A DNA stretch of 64,000 nt. It comes from Melampsora larici-populina 98AG31 (lineage: Eukaryota > Basidiomycota > Pucciniomycetes > Pucciniales > Melampsoraceae). Position 1 is the stretch's first letter. Each line of letters starts with the position of its first letter. The position numbers and the translations under genes were made by a program. The stretch is from contig NW_006768807.1 in the NCBI RefSeq assembly GCF_000204055.1, positions 355,326 to 419,325 of the forward strand, given 5' to 3'. Under the pieces are notes generated by a model. That model was not told the DNA's origin. It searched no databases and worked only from the letters and a program-made list of their open reading frames with translations. Positions 21,128 to 33,226 of the stretch are shown here, piece by piece.

Positions 21128-21766
21128 TCAATAATGTAGGCTTACTCTTCTTCTTCTCTTTCTTCTAGTGACTCCATCTTCTTCTGAATCGGAATCTTCT
21201 TCTCCTCCGGACAAGCTAGATTCTCCATCTGAGCTTCCTCCCGACCCAGATCCGGACAAGATGGAGGGATTAGATGGGATAGGTGCTTCAGAGTCGCTGC
21301 TTGAGTCGTCTGAGTCTCCTTCGTCTTCTGAGACTTGAGATGAGTCGTTGCTAGAATCGGGTTTGTCTGGATCTTCTTCTGATACTTCGGAAGACTCGTT
21401 TGAAGATTGACGAGCAGTTGCACCGTCTGACTCACTACTTGGTTCATTGTCCTCATTGTTTCTAGGATTGTCCTCTTCGCTAGGGTTCTCATCTTCGTTA
21501 GGGTTTTCATCTACAATATCGTTACTTTGATGATCGTCATCTAGGTTACCCTGATGTCTGTTCATCGCGGTTTGGTTCATCTGGCCGTTGTTGTTTGCGT
21601 TGGCCTGAGCTAGTATCTCGGTTGACTCCGAGTCGTTGCCGATGTTGGAGTCTTCTTCTGGTGCCATGTCTGATCCGTCTAAGGAAGAGTTGATTTGCGT
21701 GGATGTGGAAGGTTCTATTCCTTGAGCTCTTCGGTTAGCACGTATAGCTCTAGATGCTGCGGTCAT
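21128..21766 (-). CDS. acidic serine-rich gag N-terminal segment, element B
   Basis: 212 codons from ATG 21766. The first ~30 residues are basic, followed by Asp/Glu/Ser repeats and a terminal RRKRRRR. There is no recognised domain. Position at the head of element B and the matching Ser/acidic block in element C gag suggest it is the first gag exon. It could instead be an unrelated low-complexity ORF. Confidence 0.4.
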   Translation of the reverse strand: MTAASRAIRANRRAQGIEPSTSTQINSSLDGSDMAPEEDSNIGNDSESTEILAQANANNNGQMNQTAMNRHQGNLDDDHQSNDIVDENPNEDENPSEEDNPRNNEDNEPSSESDGATARQSSNESSEVSEEDPDKPDSSNDSSQVSEDEGDSDDSSSDSEAPIPSNPSILSGSGSGGSSDGESSLSGGEEDSDSEEDGVTRRKRRRRVSLHY

Positions 21767-24700
21767 TGTGTATAGACTAGTTGCGATAAAGAGAGGAAAT
21801 GACTAAGGGATGGATTTACTAATTGGAAAACGTAGAGTTTGTTTGTATGAATAACAGATTTTATAACGATTTGGAGAGTTTATGATTTAGTTGTAATGTT
21901 TGTGATATTAGTATGGGATTTCGAAAATTGTAAGTGACAATATCAGATTGTATTGCTCTTGAAATGTAAGGGAAATAGGGATTTGAATTTAATGATAATA
22001 AATTGATAATAAAGGAAGCACTGGGGGACAAATACAAAAGGCAACGAGCTGGGGTTTATAGCCTCCTCTCGCTCTTTAGTCTTAGAGTCCTTCCTGAGAA
22101 TCATCCTCAATAGGGAAATGAAATCATTTCCGTAACCCCGAGTAAGGTGAGGACTCTTAGGCTTCCAATTAGTCCCTCTTTGGTAAGTTATTAACCTAGA
22201 TTGGTTCTACTCCCAAAAGAGCGTACTTCTCCTTTTTTTCATGGACGGGTCTTACAATTCGTGCCTTTTGCAAGAGGCAATCAACCTTACAAGGAGTTTA
22301 GAACTGATAAGCTGATAAATTCCAAGCTTTAGATCTTCTCTGGATCAACAATCTTGCTGGTTTATGATAACTTGATGATATTGATATTCTTGATATTGAA
22401 CAAACATTCCTTCAGGCTCCAAAGTAATACTACCTTGGATCAAGTTAAGTTCAACATCCATCTTGAAGAGGTATATCAACTAGATATCTATTATCACAGT
22501 CACCAACTCAGAAATCAACTACCTTGTCAATTTTGTTGTTGGTCACTTTTTTCTAGTATTTGGTTTGGTTTGTTGAACTTAAGATATGAAATAGGTTGAA
22601 AGACATAACAAAATTAATCAGAAAGAAACAGAATTCAGGTTTTCATAAAGATCACTTCAACATTCAGCAACAAGAAGCTTTGAATCCAATAATGTTAAAA
22701 TTAAGCTGGGGTGAGAAAATCTGGTGTTTTGGTTCCAATCTCTCAATCTGAATTATTTCTTTAACTTGAATTGATAAAATTTTGAAACCTTGTTGTTAAT
22801 CAGACAACATCCAAGTATTTCATTGATAGGTGAAAAAGAGTTGTGGGTCTAGGCCAAGGTGGAGAAAGACACTAATTAGCATCCATTGTGATTTGCTTTG
22901 ACCAGACAAACCCTTTCAGAGTCTAGTTTGTCAAAAAGAATTACGATGAATTTGACAGGAGTATTTACTGGCTGAGAATTCTTATGAAGTCCAGATACAT
23001 TATTGCACCAGAGTGCTAGCTGAGTTGTGACACTGAGACAAGATGATGGTATCTTGATACCTCTTGCTCAGGGTCTAGTTGCTTCAAGATTCATTGTAGA
23101 AGATAGAAATGTGAAACTTTGATGAGAGTTACTTCAGATGAATTGTTCAAAGGTTGTTACTTAGAGTGAGGCGATAAAGTGACCAGAAGTCTTTCATGCA
23201 AAGAGGTGTGAATTTGAATTTGATGAACTCAAAAAGACAAACTCAAAGATGAGCAGAAATGAAATCTGTTTTGATGGTGAAGAAAAAAGAAAGCCCTTGA
23301 CATTATCAGTGATCAAGCTCTAGGAACAACTAGAGATGTACATATAAGAAAATGTGATGTGCCTTAATGCAATCACTTTGTGATCTGATTTCTTAAGACA
23401 ACTTGAATAAAATTCATAACTGGAGAATCTGTGGGCATTTCCAGAACAGTTGAACTATGAAAGTTATAAAGGAATATAAATCATGAGTACCATGCAACCT
23501 CTAATGAGGCAGTATAGGTTTTACCACCAGAGCAATCTATGATTGTATCAAATTGAGAAACATATGGGATTCTAAATGGGATAGATTAGATGTTTGATGC
23601 AATTAAAGATGTGATTGATGAATAATGTTTGTCTAATAATCATATAGGCTCACTTGTTTTTATTGTGTTAGTTTTGGGAAGATTTACACTTAGAGTTCAT
23701 TAGTCAATTGAAATATCTTGAAAGATTGAGTGATATAAGTGAAACTGGAAAATCATTTGAACAAACTTGCCATACAAGTTGTGTGGCTGTGAACAAAACA
23801 TAATCCAGTGTTTCAAAGAATGACAGCAAACCTTTATTTCACACAATAAGCAATAATTGTTCATGTACAGTAAAAGTGTTGAATGATCTGGCATGTGGAG
23901 CTGGCTAAAAATTCATTACAATACCAAACTGAAAGATCAGTGGTTATGTATGGCCAAGTGTAAAGGCACCAGTATTTATTCAAAACATCAATTCCCCATA
24001 AACTTAATTGTGATCAACATGTAAGTTTGATTAGATTGGAATTGAGAGACTTGTCATCATGATTTTGTTCATCTTCAAATGTGATGAGTCCAGTCAATGT
24101 TAGCTACAACAAAGGTAGATCAGCAAGGACTTTTCTCTAGGAATCTTTAAAAATCTTCGTAATGTATCTGCTGTGCAATTCTAATTGCTAAAGTTGTTTG
24201 AGTTTTGATGATAGTAGAACTGGTTGTGATAGAAAAAGTTCTGTCCCAGAAGCTACTTTTGGGTCTTCATCATAAATTTAATCATATTCAATCTGGAGAG
24301 AGCAATTCTACTTCTTTAAAGGAATCTTTGTCATTGGATTCTTTGTGATTGTATTCAGGGGCACAAGCATTGTAGAAGAGATCATGTTTTTCACATTGAG
24401 CAGGAGGTTTACTGCAATTTTTAGAGACACTGAGTGAAATTGATTGCACATAGCTGCCCTATTTGAATAGGATATCTTTGGTCTGTAGATGAATTGGTGC
24501 TGGCAGAGATGTAGGAAACTGTAGTGTCTGGAATTTGGTATGAATGATCAATTGTGATTAGAAAGCATTCCTTCATGAACAAGTTGCTCTGAAGATCACT
24601 CCCTTGCCATATCCTTGATTGACAGTGCTGGAATATCTCACACAAAGTAAGGGAATTATTTTGAGTACTATTCAAGATTGGCTAATTTTGGTGCAAGTAA

Positions 24701-26388
24701 GTGTTGCGTGGCCTCCATTCACCTGGACCAGATATCAGCACTGTACCCTTTGCTCTTTGTTCAAAGGTTGGTTTAGCTTCAAGCTTAGCTATTGAATCAA
24801 CACTGCAAACATTATTCGGCTTCCCCAAGTGGGCAGGAAAAAATGATTGGGAGTATGATTTGTCATAAAATGATCTATCACTCCACACCTAAGCCAGAAC
24901 ACACACACTACATATGTGCAACAGGCTCAGTGAATAGGTGGTTATCATGTACATACAGTTCTGCTCAGTTATCTGCTCATCAGCATAAGTTATTCATATG
25001 TAATACATGCTGTAACTTTTTTCAGATTGACAAAAGTATTCAAAAGATTGACTACATACACCCACCCAGTGTTTTGGTGTGATCTCATCAACTCAACTGC
25101 ATGTAACACCCTTTCTGTTACTATGAAACAGCTTCAGTAATATTGCCTGAGCAGCTACAGCATTATATGTAGTGAATTTTTGCGACAATTTTTCCAAGGT
25201 CAAAAAAGTTACATGTGGTATAACATGTGATTTATTTATTCTGATGGGCAAAAAACTGAGCAGACCTGTATGTACATGATAGATAACTATTTACTTAGCT
25301 TGCTGCACATATGTAGTGTGGGTGTTATGTCTCAGGTGTGCAGTATTGGATCCTTTTATGACAAACTGTACTATTAATCATTTTCCTCTTCCAACTTGGG
25401 GAAGTTGAATGATGTTCACAGTGAAGCATTTCAAGTATCTTATCAAAAACCCTTGATAGGTAGATTTATGAGGCTTATTATGCTCCAACTCTGTCCTCTG
25501 AAAAACATTTGCAACTTCATTGGATGTGATTTCAGATCCTTCTGGAATGTAAGATTCCAGTGCTTTGTTCACAGGTGGAGACAGGTCATGTGACTAATGT
25601 GTACAAAGATATCAAACATTGAATTCTTTGACCAGAGAAATTGTTTCGTGTTGAATTGCTCAAAACGCTTTTGAAGAAAGTTGAGATTTTCAATTACTGG
25701 CTGAGTCCTCTCGTATTAGTGACCTTCAGAGACGATCTCCCGGAAAATTGAGAGCTGAGTCATGAAGCTAGAGGATTTCATTTTGATGTTGTAAAGGTGT
25801 TAAGAGGCTAGTCATTGTAATTATCTTCAAGAGCAACAACTGAGAGAAGAGAGCTGAGATTGAGAAGCTAGTATGAAAATTTTCTGTCAAGAACAACCAC
25901 TTTCAAGAATTCATTTCAAGGAGCTTGTCGTAGATTGGAAAGCTGGGAGACTCTGATGGGCTTCATATGCCTATGGATTGTCTTTCGCGAGGATCAATTC
26001 TACTTGAGACCTTTGGTTTCAGAAGGTTTATTTGGGACGAGATGGTTACTTCCGGTTAAGTCATAACGTGCCCGGGAATGATGCAGAGCAGGTGATTTTG
26101 AGGCCCTTGAATAGGAAGACTGAAAGATGAGAATTGATGGATATGAGAAGAATATGAAATTTAATGAGAAAGAAAGACCATAACTTTCTTACTCTAGCTT
26201 GGTGAAATGTTTTCGAGTCGGGAACAGAAACCCGGACACAGAACTTAACTCAAACTTCAAATTCGATAGTTCACATCCTCACTTCCAATCAAATTTTCAC
26301 CAGTAAGTACCCAAACAATTGAAATCAAACACGACCCATCAAGCCAACGAAAAAACCCATCCATTCTAGATTCTCACCGTCGATTGTA
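21767..26388. other. long gene-poor region
   Basis: 4.6 kb with only short, unconserved open frames on both strands. The part to about 22.3 kb may be the 5' noncoding end of element B. From there to 26.3 kb no domain, RNA gene or terminal repeat was recognised; probably decayed transposon sequence. The last ~100 bp looks like 5' leader of the next gene. Confidence 0.5.
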
Positions 26389-27008
26389 ATGTCAAGAGCC
26401 AAAAGCAATGCAAGGAAAAAAGCATTAGGCATCAAAGTACCTAATTACAAATCCAAGACTTCACCATGTGCACTTAGATATAAAGCAGAAAGACAAAAGA
26501 AATATCAACAAGAAAGGAACCGAAAACGAACACGAGAAAGGAATCGAAAGAGAAATGAGGCTCGTAGAGCAAATCGAGGTGAAAAGAGTTTAGAAGAAGA
26601 TCACAAGGAGCTTGGTGATGATGAAGATCTGGATGGCAGTGATGGGAATTGTGTTAGTGATGAAGAGGATGAGATACTAGGGTTGGATGAAAATGTCGGT
26701 TTATTGGAAGGGTCAAAGTACGTGTTTCATACTTCACTCTTCATTTGATTCATCACACTTGATCTCTGATTCTCCTTTGACTATATCTTGATCATAGTTC
26801 ATTGGATCCTATACCAAGTACATCCAAAACCTTATCAAATCACTCTGAACCTATCCAACCTAAACCTACCAATCCAACAGAAACTTCTAAAAATGAAGAC
26901 GAAGCTTTACATAAAGGTGTAGAAGAATTAGAAGATGGAGAAGTATCTGATACACAAACAGATCAAGTCATTGCTGAATATCTTGTTGGAAATAAACCGA
27001 AAGCCTAA
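26389..27008 (+). CDS. small charged protein, two exons, 179 residues, function unknown
   Basis: Exons 26389-26717 and 26798-27008 join in phase (donor GTACGT, acceptor ATCATAG). The N-terminal third is strongly basic ([20 protein letters not shown]; then [21 protein letters not shown]), a likely helix and nuclear localisation signal. The middle is acidic ([11 protein letters not shown]), and the end is Ser/Pro then acidic with [20 protein letters not shown] 26389 follows a clean leader. It is not recognised as a known family; composition suggests a nuclear or nucleolar factor, which is inference only. Confidence 0.6.
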
Positions 27009-28107
27009 CAAAAATCAAAAAAAATCAAACAAAAAAATCAAAGAAAAAAACTCAAAGAAAAATAGTTTGTACAATGTTATTGTATTAAAGTTTGAAGAAT
27101 TTAATCAACTGTAAAGAATTGGTTTGATTTGATTTATTAAATAAAAAAGAACCTCAAGAGAAGTTAAACATGAACCCAAGACAATGATATTAAATTTCAA
27201 GATGAATGGAAAAAAACGATAGTTTTTCTTAAATTTTCTATTTAAGATTTACCAAAAAGAAAAGTGAAGATCTGATTTAATTTCATTTTTAAGCTTTTAT
27301 AATATCTCAACTTGAAATCTTTCGTTCACTCAAGGATTTGGTTTTAGGAATTTAGTTGGGTAAACTCTAGGTGATACAGAAGTACAAGAAATTCATTACG
27401 GTCTTGTTAAATAAATCTTGATTGTTAAATAGTGATATTGTAAAAAGACAAAGTGAGCAAAAAGAGATCAGGAGTGATGGTATTGAGGACCTAATGGTAT
27501 GTTTCAGATACAAGGCTTGTGTGCTAAAGAACTATATATAGTAAAATGCTTTTTTGTTGTTATTGTTTGTAATCAGTTAATGAAAATATATTTTAATCGT
27601 TCTTGAGTTACATTTTTTGGTAGGATTTGTTTAAAAAATTTGATGAGGTTTCATCATGAGCGTTTATTTGAAACCAAGAGTTTCAACTTCATTCTCATCT
27701 TATACATGTATGTGGCCAGAATCCAATCGAGCATGTCTTCAAATATGTTGCAATCATTAATGGTCTGTTTCATTTTTAAGTCCAGCTAGATACTTGTTTT
27801 TACATCTTCAGCCGTCTGAAGTTATATACTATCAAACCAAAACTGAAAATGATTTGGTCAACAAATCCAATCCAGCAGCTTCCATTTCTGTTCCTAACTC
27901 TTTCTTCAAACTATTCTTGATCCATAATATTACAAAATCAAACTAAACTTGTATTAATTTGAAAGGAAAATTAAAAAAGATTGGAAAAGAATCTCTTAGA
28001 GGTTCTTATACCATCGATTCACCCATCCTAAAAACCACCCAATACGAAATCCACCACCCCAAAAAATTATCAGTTCGTTTCAGCTTTGAAGTAATGATTT
28101 GAAAGAT
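27009..28107. other. intergenic between two convergent genes
   Basis: A/T-rich, holding the 3' ends of the small charged-protein gene and MAD2. No further gene was recognised. Confidence 0.6.
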
Positions 28108-29105
28108 TCAAACACTCAACTTATAGTTAACTGCAGTGTCAACTTTATGTAATGAAGTTGAAAATGATTTCAATTTAACCTAAGAAAAATCCAAGACCCA
28201 AAAAAAAGATGAGTGTGAAGATTTTTAAAAAAAGAAAAGAAAAGACTAAACTCGTTCAGATCCTTCTGTAATATCAAACGCTTCACTATCTTTCCATTCA
28301 TCTAAATCATCTTTCAAATCATGAGTATAAGCCAAAACCTTAAAAGTTCCTGTACGAAAAAACCGAAAAAAAAATTTGTAAGATAAGATCAAATTGAATT
28401 AAAGGTTTTGGGTTATTTTTTTTTTACTTGGAAATTCAAAGATTGGTAAAAATGAAACTGATGCAATGATTTGTCGAATGATTTGTTGGATTTCGCTTTG
28501 GATTTCGGTTAGCGATTTGGGCTTTGATTTTTTAAGAATCGGGTTTTCTTGGTTTTCTTTAGGTTCTTGAGGTTCTTTAGGTTCTTTAGGTTCTTGATTT
28601 GATGAGTCTTCAGTTTCAGTTTCTTCAATGGTTACATCAAATTCCCATCTTTCTATCGTTTCTCCATTATCTTTTCTTTGAATAACTAACACCAATTTAG
28701 AAAGTTGACCAGAAAGTAACCAAACTAACCCAAAAACTCAAAATCAAATCAAAATCCAAAATATCATAATTTCCAAAGTCACTGATTTGAGAGCTTACGT
28801 TTAAGTTGAGAATTAATTTTATTTAAATAATCCAAGATATTCGAATCTTCAATCAACATCATTTGTAAACCGAATTTCTTAATCATTTTAAAATCGTTTT
28901 GATCATAAATCGAACGTTGGAAAAGGATTGTATTGAGAGCATAATGAAAGTAATCTGAAACAATTGTGGTGGATCCTACTAAACTGATGATTTGTTTTTG
29001 GTCTGTTTTAGGTTTGGTTTTCATTCTGGGTTTGGTGAGTTGGGTTGTACTTCCTGTGGGTTTGGTTCGCGTTGTTGATGGGGGTCTTGGATGTCTTTCT
29101 GTCAT
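28108..29105 (-). CDS. MAD2: spindle-checkpoint protein MAD2 (HORMA domain), four exons
   Basis: Exons on the minus strand: 29105-28799, 28724-28428, 28349-28252, 28179-28108; 257 residues in continuous phase. The HORMA domain starts at ISLVGSTTIVSDYFHYALN and continues ILFQRSIYDQNDFKMIKKFG, KLVLVIQRKDNGETIERWEF, IIRQIIASVSFLPIFEF, TFKVLAYTHD. It ends in the mobile safety-belt tail VKLKSFSTSLHKVDTAVNYK, recovered only when the last intron (28180-28251) is removed. Oddities: a basic N-terminal extension of about 45 residues and an expanded acidic Pro/Glu loop (EPKEPKEPQEPKENQEN) between two beta strands. MAD2 binds MAD1 and CDC20 at unattached kinetochores. An in-frame ATG at 29159 would add 18 residues. 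Confidence 0.93.
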
Positions 29106-29363
29106 GATGAGTTGAAGTTGAGTTTGAATTGGTTGAAGAAGTGGAGATGGATTTATCATTTATCGGAGTTTACATATGTAATCGGAATACATGTGGCAAG
29201 TCAGCTGATCATATCACACTCTATAAGACTGAAGAGATGTGATCGATAGATAAAATGCTTCTACTGTATACTTGTCTGTAACTCACACATCCATTCTCGA
29301 TCAAAACAAACAAACACTCAAACCCAAACAATCGAAAAACAAACCAAGAAAACCCATCAAATC
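29106..29363. promoter_or_regulatory. shared divergent promoter region of MAD2 and PIG-U/GAB1
   Basis: Only 258 bp separate the two start codons, which face away from each other, so both promoters must lie here. No specific factor site was identified. Confidence 0.6.
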
Positions 29364-31307
29364 ATGAGCACCAAGACCTTCCCAAACCAATCCCAATCAC
29401 CTATCACAAATACAATCATCATCATAACATATTTTTTTATTAGAATCGGTTTAGAAATCAAATTGAATTCAAATCCTTCTAGTTTGTTTCATTCGATTAT
29501 CAATAGACCTGAAATCGTTACACCTATTACTGGTTGGAAAGAATGTATGGATCAATCTTTAAAAACCAAAACATTTTATAAATATTCTGATGAGCTTTTG
29601 TTTCGATTAGTACAGGAAGGGGTTTATCTTTTTAAAAATGGTTATGATCCCTACCAAGGAGACATTTTTCATCAAGTTAAGTAATTCACCAAAACTTTAA
29701 AACCGTTTTTTTTTGGATTTGATAACTGATGAGGAAAATTGGGTTTTAGTCTCCTTTATTACTTTATTTATTTTCCATCGTTTCTAATCCGATTTCGATT
29801 TCTTTAGTTTATGCTTTTATTGATTGTTGTTCTGCTTACTTAAGTTTAAGTCTTTTTAGATTTAAATCAACGGATCTTGGATCTGGTGCATCTTCTTCTT
29901 GGAAAGATCATGGTTGGGTTTTGGATTTGGTACGGAATGTAAGGGATTGGCAGTTCTTGATTTGGTTTGTCTTTCTGATCATTTGTTTTCTCTTGAAATT
30001 ATTCGGCCTGATCAAAACACTAACCTTTTAATTTTTTTGGGTTTATATAATGTTGGAGGATTTTAAAAGTTATTTGTGTTTTCCATTACAACTTTTCACT
30101 AGTTTATCTAAATCTACTATCGTATTTACGAATCTATTCATTCTAATCTCTTTAAAAGCTTCACTAAAAAGTAAGTAATAAGTAAAAGTGATTAAATTTT
30201 CTTCAAAATTGTAATCATACTGATGTATGTTCAACTTGTTTCGAATAGATCAATTAGCATTATCTATGTTCTCACTGTCGATCGCTACTCATCTAAGTGT
30301 TTATCCGATTTTACTCTTACCAAGTACGATATCCATCATCTGTGAAAAAAAACACGGTTTGAACTCAACTTGGTCAACCCAATCAGTAAGCCTCAACCCC
30401 TTCCCATCCCACTTCAGATTCTAATCATGTTCTTTTTTTACAGACAACAATTTTTCAATCGATTTCGATTTATGTATCACATTTTGGGACTTTGATTTGG
30501 CTTTTCCCATTTCGAATTTCCAAATCTGTTTTCTTATCACACTTAAATGTTAATCAAAACTTAAATCCAAACTTGGGTTTACATTGGTATTTTTCAATTG
30601 AAATCTTTGATCATTTTAGATTGTTTTTTAATTTGGTGTTTCAACTTCATTTATTGATTTATTTGATACCTTTTTTGATTAAATTCAAGTTGAGTCTTTT
30701 CTTTTTTTTTCTCGTTTTGTAATGTTATTTTTTTGAACTGATTTTTTTTGGGTTTTTTTGGGGGGTTTTTTGTAGAAATGAAAGAGTTTTTGGTTTCGTT
30801 TTGATGAATGGGATCGTTTCGATTTTTAAATCTTATCCATCGATTGGTGATGTGACTTTTGCAAATACACTTTTCCTATTAACTTATCCAGAATTAATTA
30901 GTCGTAAGTCCCCAAACCCCATCCAATCTTATTTTTATCCAAGAAGAACAAATTTTTTCAATCAAATAAACCAAACCTATAAATATGATTGGATTTTGAT
31001 TTTGATTTTGAATTTTGAATTTTCTTTAGATCTAAGACATCCGATCTTAACAATTACATTTTATATCTATTCATTAAGTTTATTACCTACGTTTTATTAT
31101 CAATGGATTCATTTAGGATCAGGAAATGTGAATTTTTATTATGCATCTACTTTGGTTTGGTCGGTTTCCAATGGGTTCTTTTGGATTGATAATCTTTCTA
31201 GTTTATTAAAACTTCAATTCCAGAAAGATTTGAAAAGACTGAAAGAATTGGATGGGATACGGGATTGGGTTTTGGATGAAGAGGTTGAAGCTATTGTTCA
31301 AAGTTAG
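29364..31307 (+). CDS. GAB1: GPI transamidase subunit PIG-U/GAB1 homologue, seven exons
   Basis: Exons 29364-29675, 29750-29938, 30059-30170, 30249-30385, 30444-30688, 30776-30903, 31030-31307 give 466 residues; human PIG-U has 435. Family signatures: EIVTPITGWKECMDQ near residue 50, NGYDPYQGDIFHQ|SPLLLYLF across the first junction, GLHWYFSIEIFDHFRLFF, and near the end HLGSGNVNFYYASTLVW (family GSGNANFFYA). About ten hydrophobic segments are spread along it. It is an ER membrane subunit of the complex that attaches GPI anchors. Intron 5 uses donor GTTGAGT. Intron 6 is 126 nt with no in-frame stop, so its retention would also give an open protein. Confidence 0.92.
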
Positions 31308-31901
31308 GTTTTTGGAGTAGAGGGATGGGGGCTTGGATTGTGATACTAGTGGGTTTGGACTTTTTGTGTTTCGGATGTAGATATATCATGGGTTTTTTTG
31401 CATTTGGGTTTTCTTTGCGATTTTAGGGTAGAGCAGTGTAATGATTTCGTTGAAAAAAGTTTAAATAAACTCTTTGAACAAGGTTTCTTGTAGTAATATG
31501 TTAGATTCATTTATATGAAACAAAAGGATCAAGAATTGCAAAATGAAAGATGAATCAGATTCAGAAGATGTAAAAGTCAAAAAGTCAAAGTTGAATGTCG
31601 AATGATCAGCCTATGAAGTTTCATCTTCCAGTTTTTGCAAATGTCTTAAAGATAATCAGATAAACCTCGACCCCAGAAGATCTCAGTATCTTTTATCTTA
31701 ACTCTATACAACGGCTTGAATATCTAGAAATGTGATGATGACTCATACTCTTTGTTCCAACCAACTTCAATCTTATTCATCAGTTCCTTTAACCAAAGAC
31801 TAAAAAGAAGCGATATTTTTCATAAAGGTTATTATAAGACATCGATTTCTCAAGTTTCAAACAAAAAACCAATGTAAGACCACATCTGTTTGTAGATCCA
31901 A
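31308..31901. other. intergenic between convergent genes
   Basis: 3' flanks of PIG-U and the IF-3 gene. No gene-like signal was seen. Confidence 0.6.
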
Positions 31902-32573
31902 TCAAGACTTTTTCTTTACTTTTCCCGGTGACCAATCCATGAATAATTTTTTACCTTCTCTTTCTTGTTTAATTTTTTCAGCACCAATTTCCATCAACCG
32001 TTCTTCAATCAAATCAGAAAAGTTTATAGGTCCATTTGGATTTAAAATGATTGAGATTCTGATTCGATGACCTTTTTGTAATGCATGAATGGCTGTACGG
32101 AATTTGGTTGAAAGGTCATTCGGTTCGATTTGGTTGTTGATTTGGATTTCTTTGATTGGTAAGGATTTGTGGGTTGGTTTGGAGGAGCGACGAACACGGG
32201 TGACGGGGGTTAGGTCGGAACGGTTGATTAGTTTACAGATCGGGGGCGTTGTGATTCCGTTTACTTCGATTAAGGCGTATTGGGTGAAATCTAGTCTTGA
32301 GAGTACATCAAGAGTTCGGGATGGTTTTAGAAGTGAGTTGGTTGTGGGTTGGTCTGCTGAGTTTGGTGATGAGTTTAGTACACAGCTAGGATCTACTAGT
32401 TGGATCCATTCAGAGGTGATCTGGTGGTCTGTACGTCGACGGGGTGGGGTTCGTGAAGAACTTGAGGGGTGTAGAGATGATGATGTGAATGGTTGAGCAT
32501 GATGGACTGCAATTGGTGAGAATGATGGTTTGAGGATCTTGATTGATCGATTCCAGAATCGGTTGATGATCAT
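31902..32573 (-). CDS. AIM23: mitochondrial translation initiation factor IF-3
   Basis: Single exon, 223 residues from ATG 32573. The N-terminus is basic and hydroxylated with few acidic residues, fitting a mitochondrial targeting peptide. IF-3 signatures: LDFTQYALIEVNGITTPPIC followed by KLIN (bacterial DLVEV...PPVCKI), then KSLPIKEIQINNQIEPNDLS, and KFRTAIHALQKGHRIRISII. Both IF-3 halves are therefore present. It would bind the small mitochondrial ribosomal subunit and promote fidelity of initiation. The yeast counterpart is Aim23; the symbol is given on that basis. Confidence 0.88.
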   Translation of the reverse strand: MIINRFWNRSIKILKPSFSPIAVHHAQPFTSSSLHPSSSSRTPPRRRTDHQITSEWIQLVDPSCVLNSSPNSADQPTTNSLLKPSRTLDVLSRLDFTQYALIEVNGITTPPICKLINRSDLTPVTRVRRSSKPTHKSLPIKEIQINNQIEPNDLSTKFRTAIHALQKGHRIRISIILNPNGPINFSDLIEERLMEIGAEKIKQEREGKKLFMDWSPGKVKKKS

Positions 32574-33226
32574 CTTGGTGAGGTTTTGTTTTAGAGAACT
32601 TCACTTCTGCTGTATTTTTAGCCGGTATCAAACTGAAAGTCTGGAACCGACCCGTCATACCGGATCGGATCTGCTCGGACTCTTCTGGTCACGTGTATTT
32701 CTGTGTGCACTCAATTGATGTATCTCAGTCTCAGGCTCTTAAAGGATGGTTTCATTAGAAATTGCTCAAAAAAACCCAGTGTGCCTTGATAACTTGAATG
32801 GAAACAAAGAAAATTTCAGATGTGACTTTCAACTGGCTCAACATCAAAATCCAAGTTTAAGCTTGAGATTGATCAATTCAATTATGATTGTAATAAAACT
32901 CAATATAATTCTTGTCATTTACTAGTGCCAATATTCATAAAATCTTACATTCATCTGATCCTATAGTTGAGTTTTTTTAATCTTTTGATCCAATAGCCCT
33001 AGAATATCTTTCAAGTTTTCTTCAATACCTTAAAACTGAATTATTAGTATGGTTGGAAATCTGCCAAAATAATTTCTTGAACTTTTTGAAACAAGATGAA
33101 GTATTAAATCTTGAGGTTGAGGTTGAAATCATCAGAATTCAAGTTTTCAAATCTGTTCATTTTCTTTATCTGATGATTAATGATATCTTGTAGTTGGTAT
33201 CAAAGAAGTGTTTGACAAAGATGATA
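32574..33226. other. intergenic, IF-3 upstream region
   Basis: Promoter side of the IF-3 gene, then AT-rich sequence up to the pogo TIR. No gene was recognised. Confidence 0.6.

Larger units (their letters stand above)
15947..21766 (-). mobile_element. DIRS-like retrotransposon B (coding span)
   Basis: The minus-strand order is gag-like segments (21766-19473), RT/RNase H (19354-17378), tyrosine recombinase (17002-15947). It is the same family as element C: both have RWVDDNLIL in the RT and related gag segments. RT/RNase H is uninterrupted, but the recombinase has lost a catalytic arginine. Only the coding span is given because the terminal repeats were not found. Confidence 0.85.

Noticed and set aside
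22354..25593. Short frames of 60-96 codons
   Set aside because: No conservation signal, signal peptide, splice partner or family motif could be seen; expected by chance in AT-rich DNA.
32089..32496. 135-codon plus-strand frame
   Set aside because: Antisense of the IF-3 gene, whose conserved motifs are on the minus strand.
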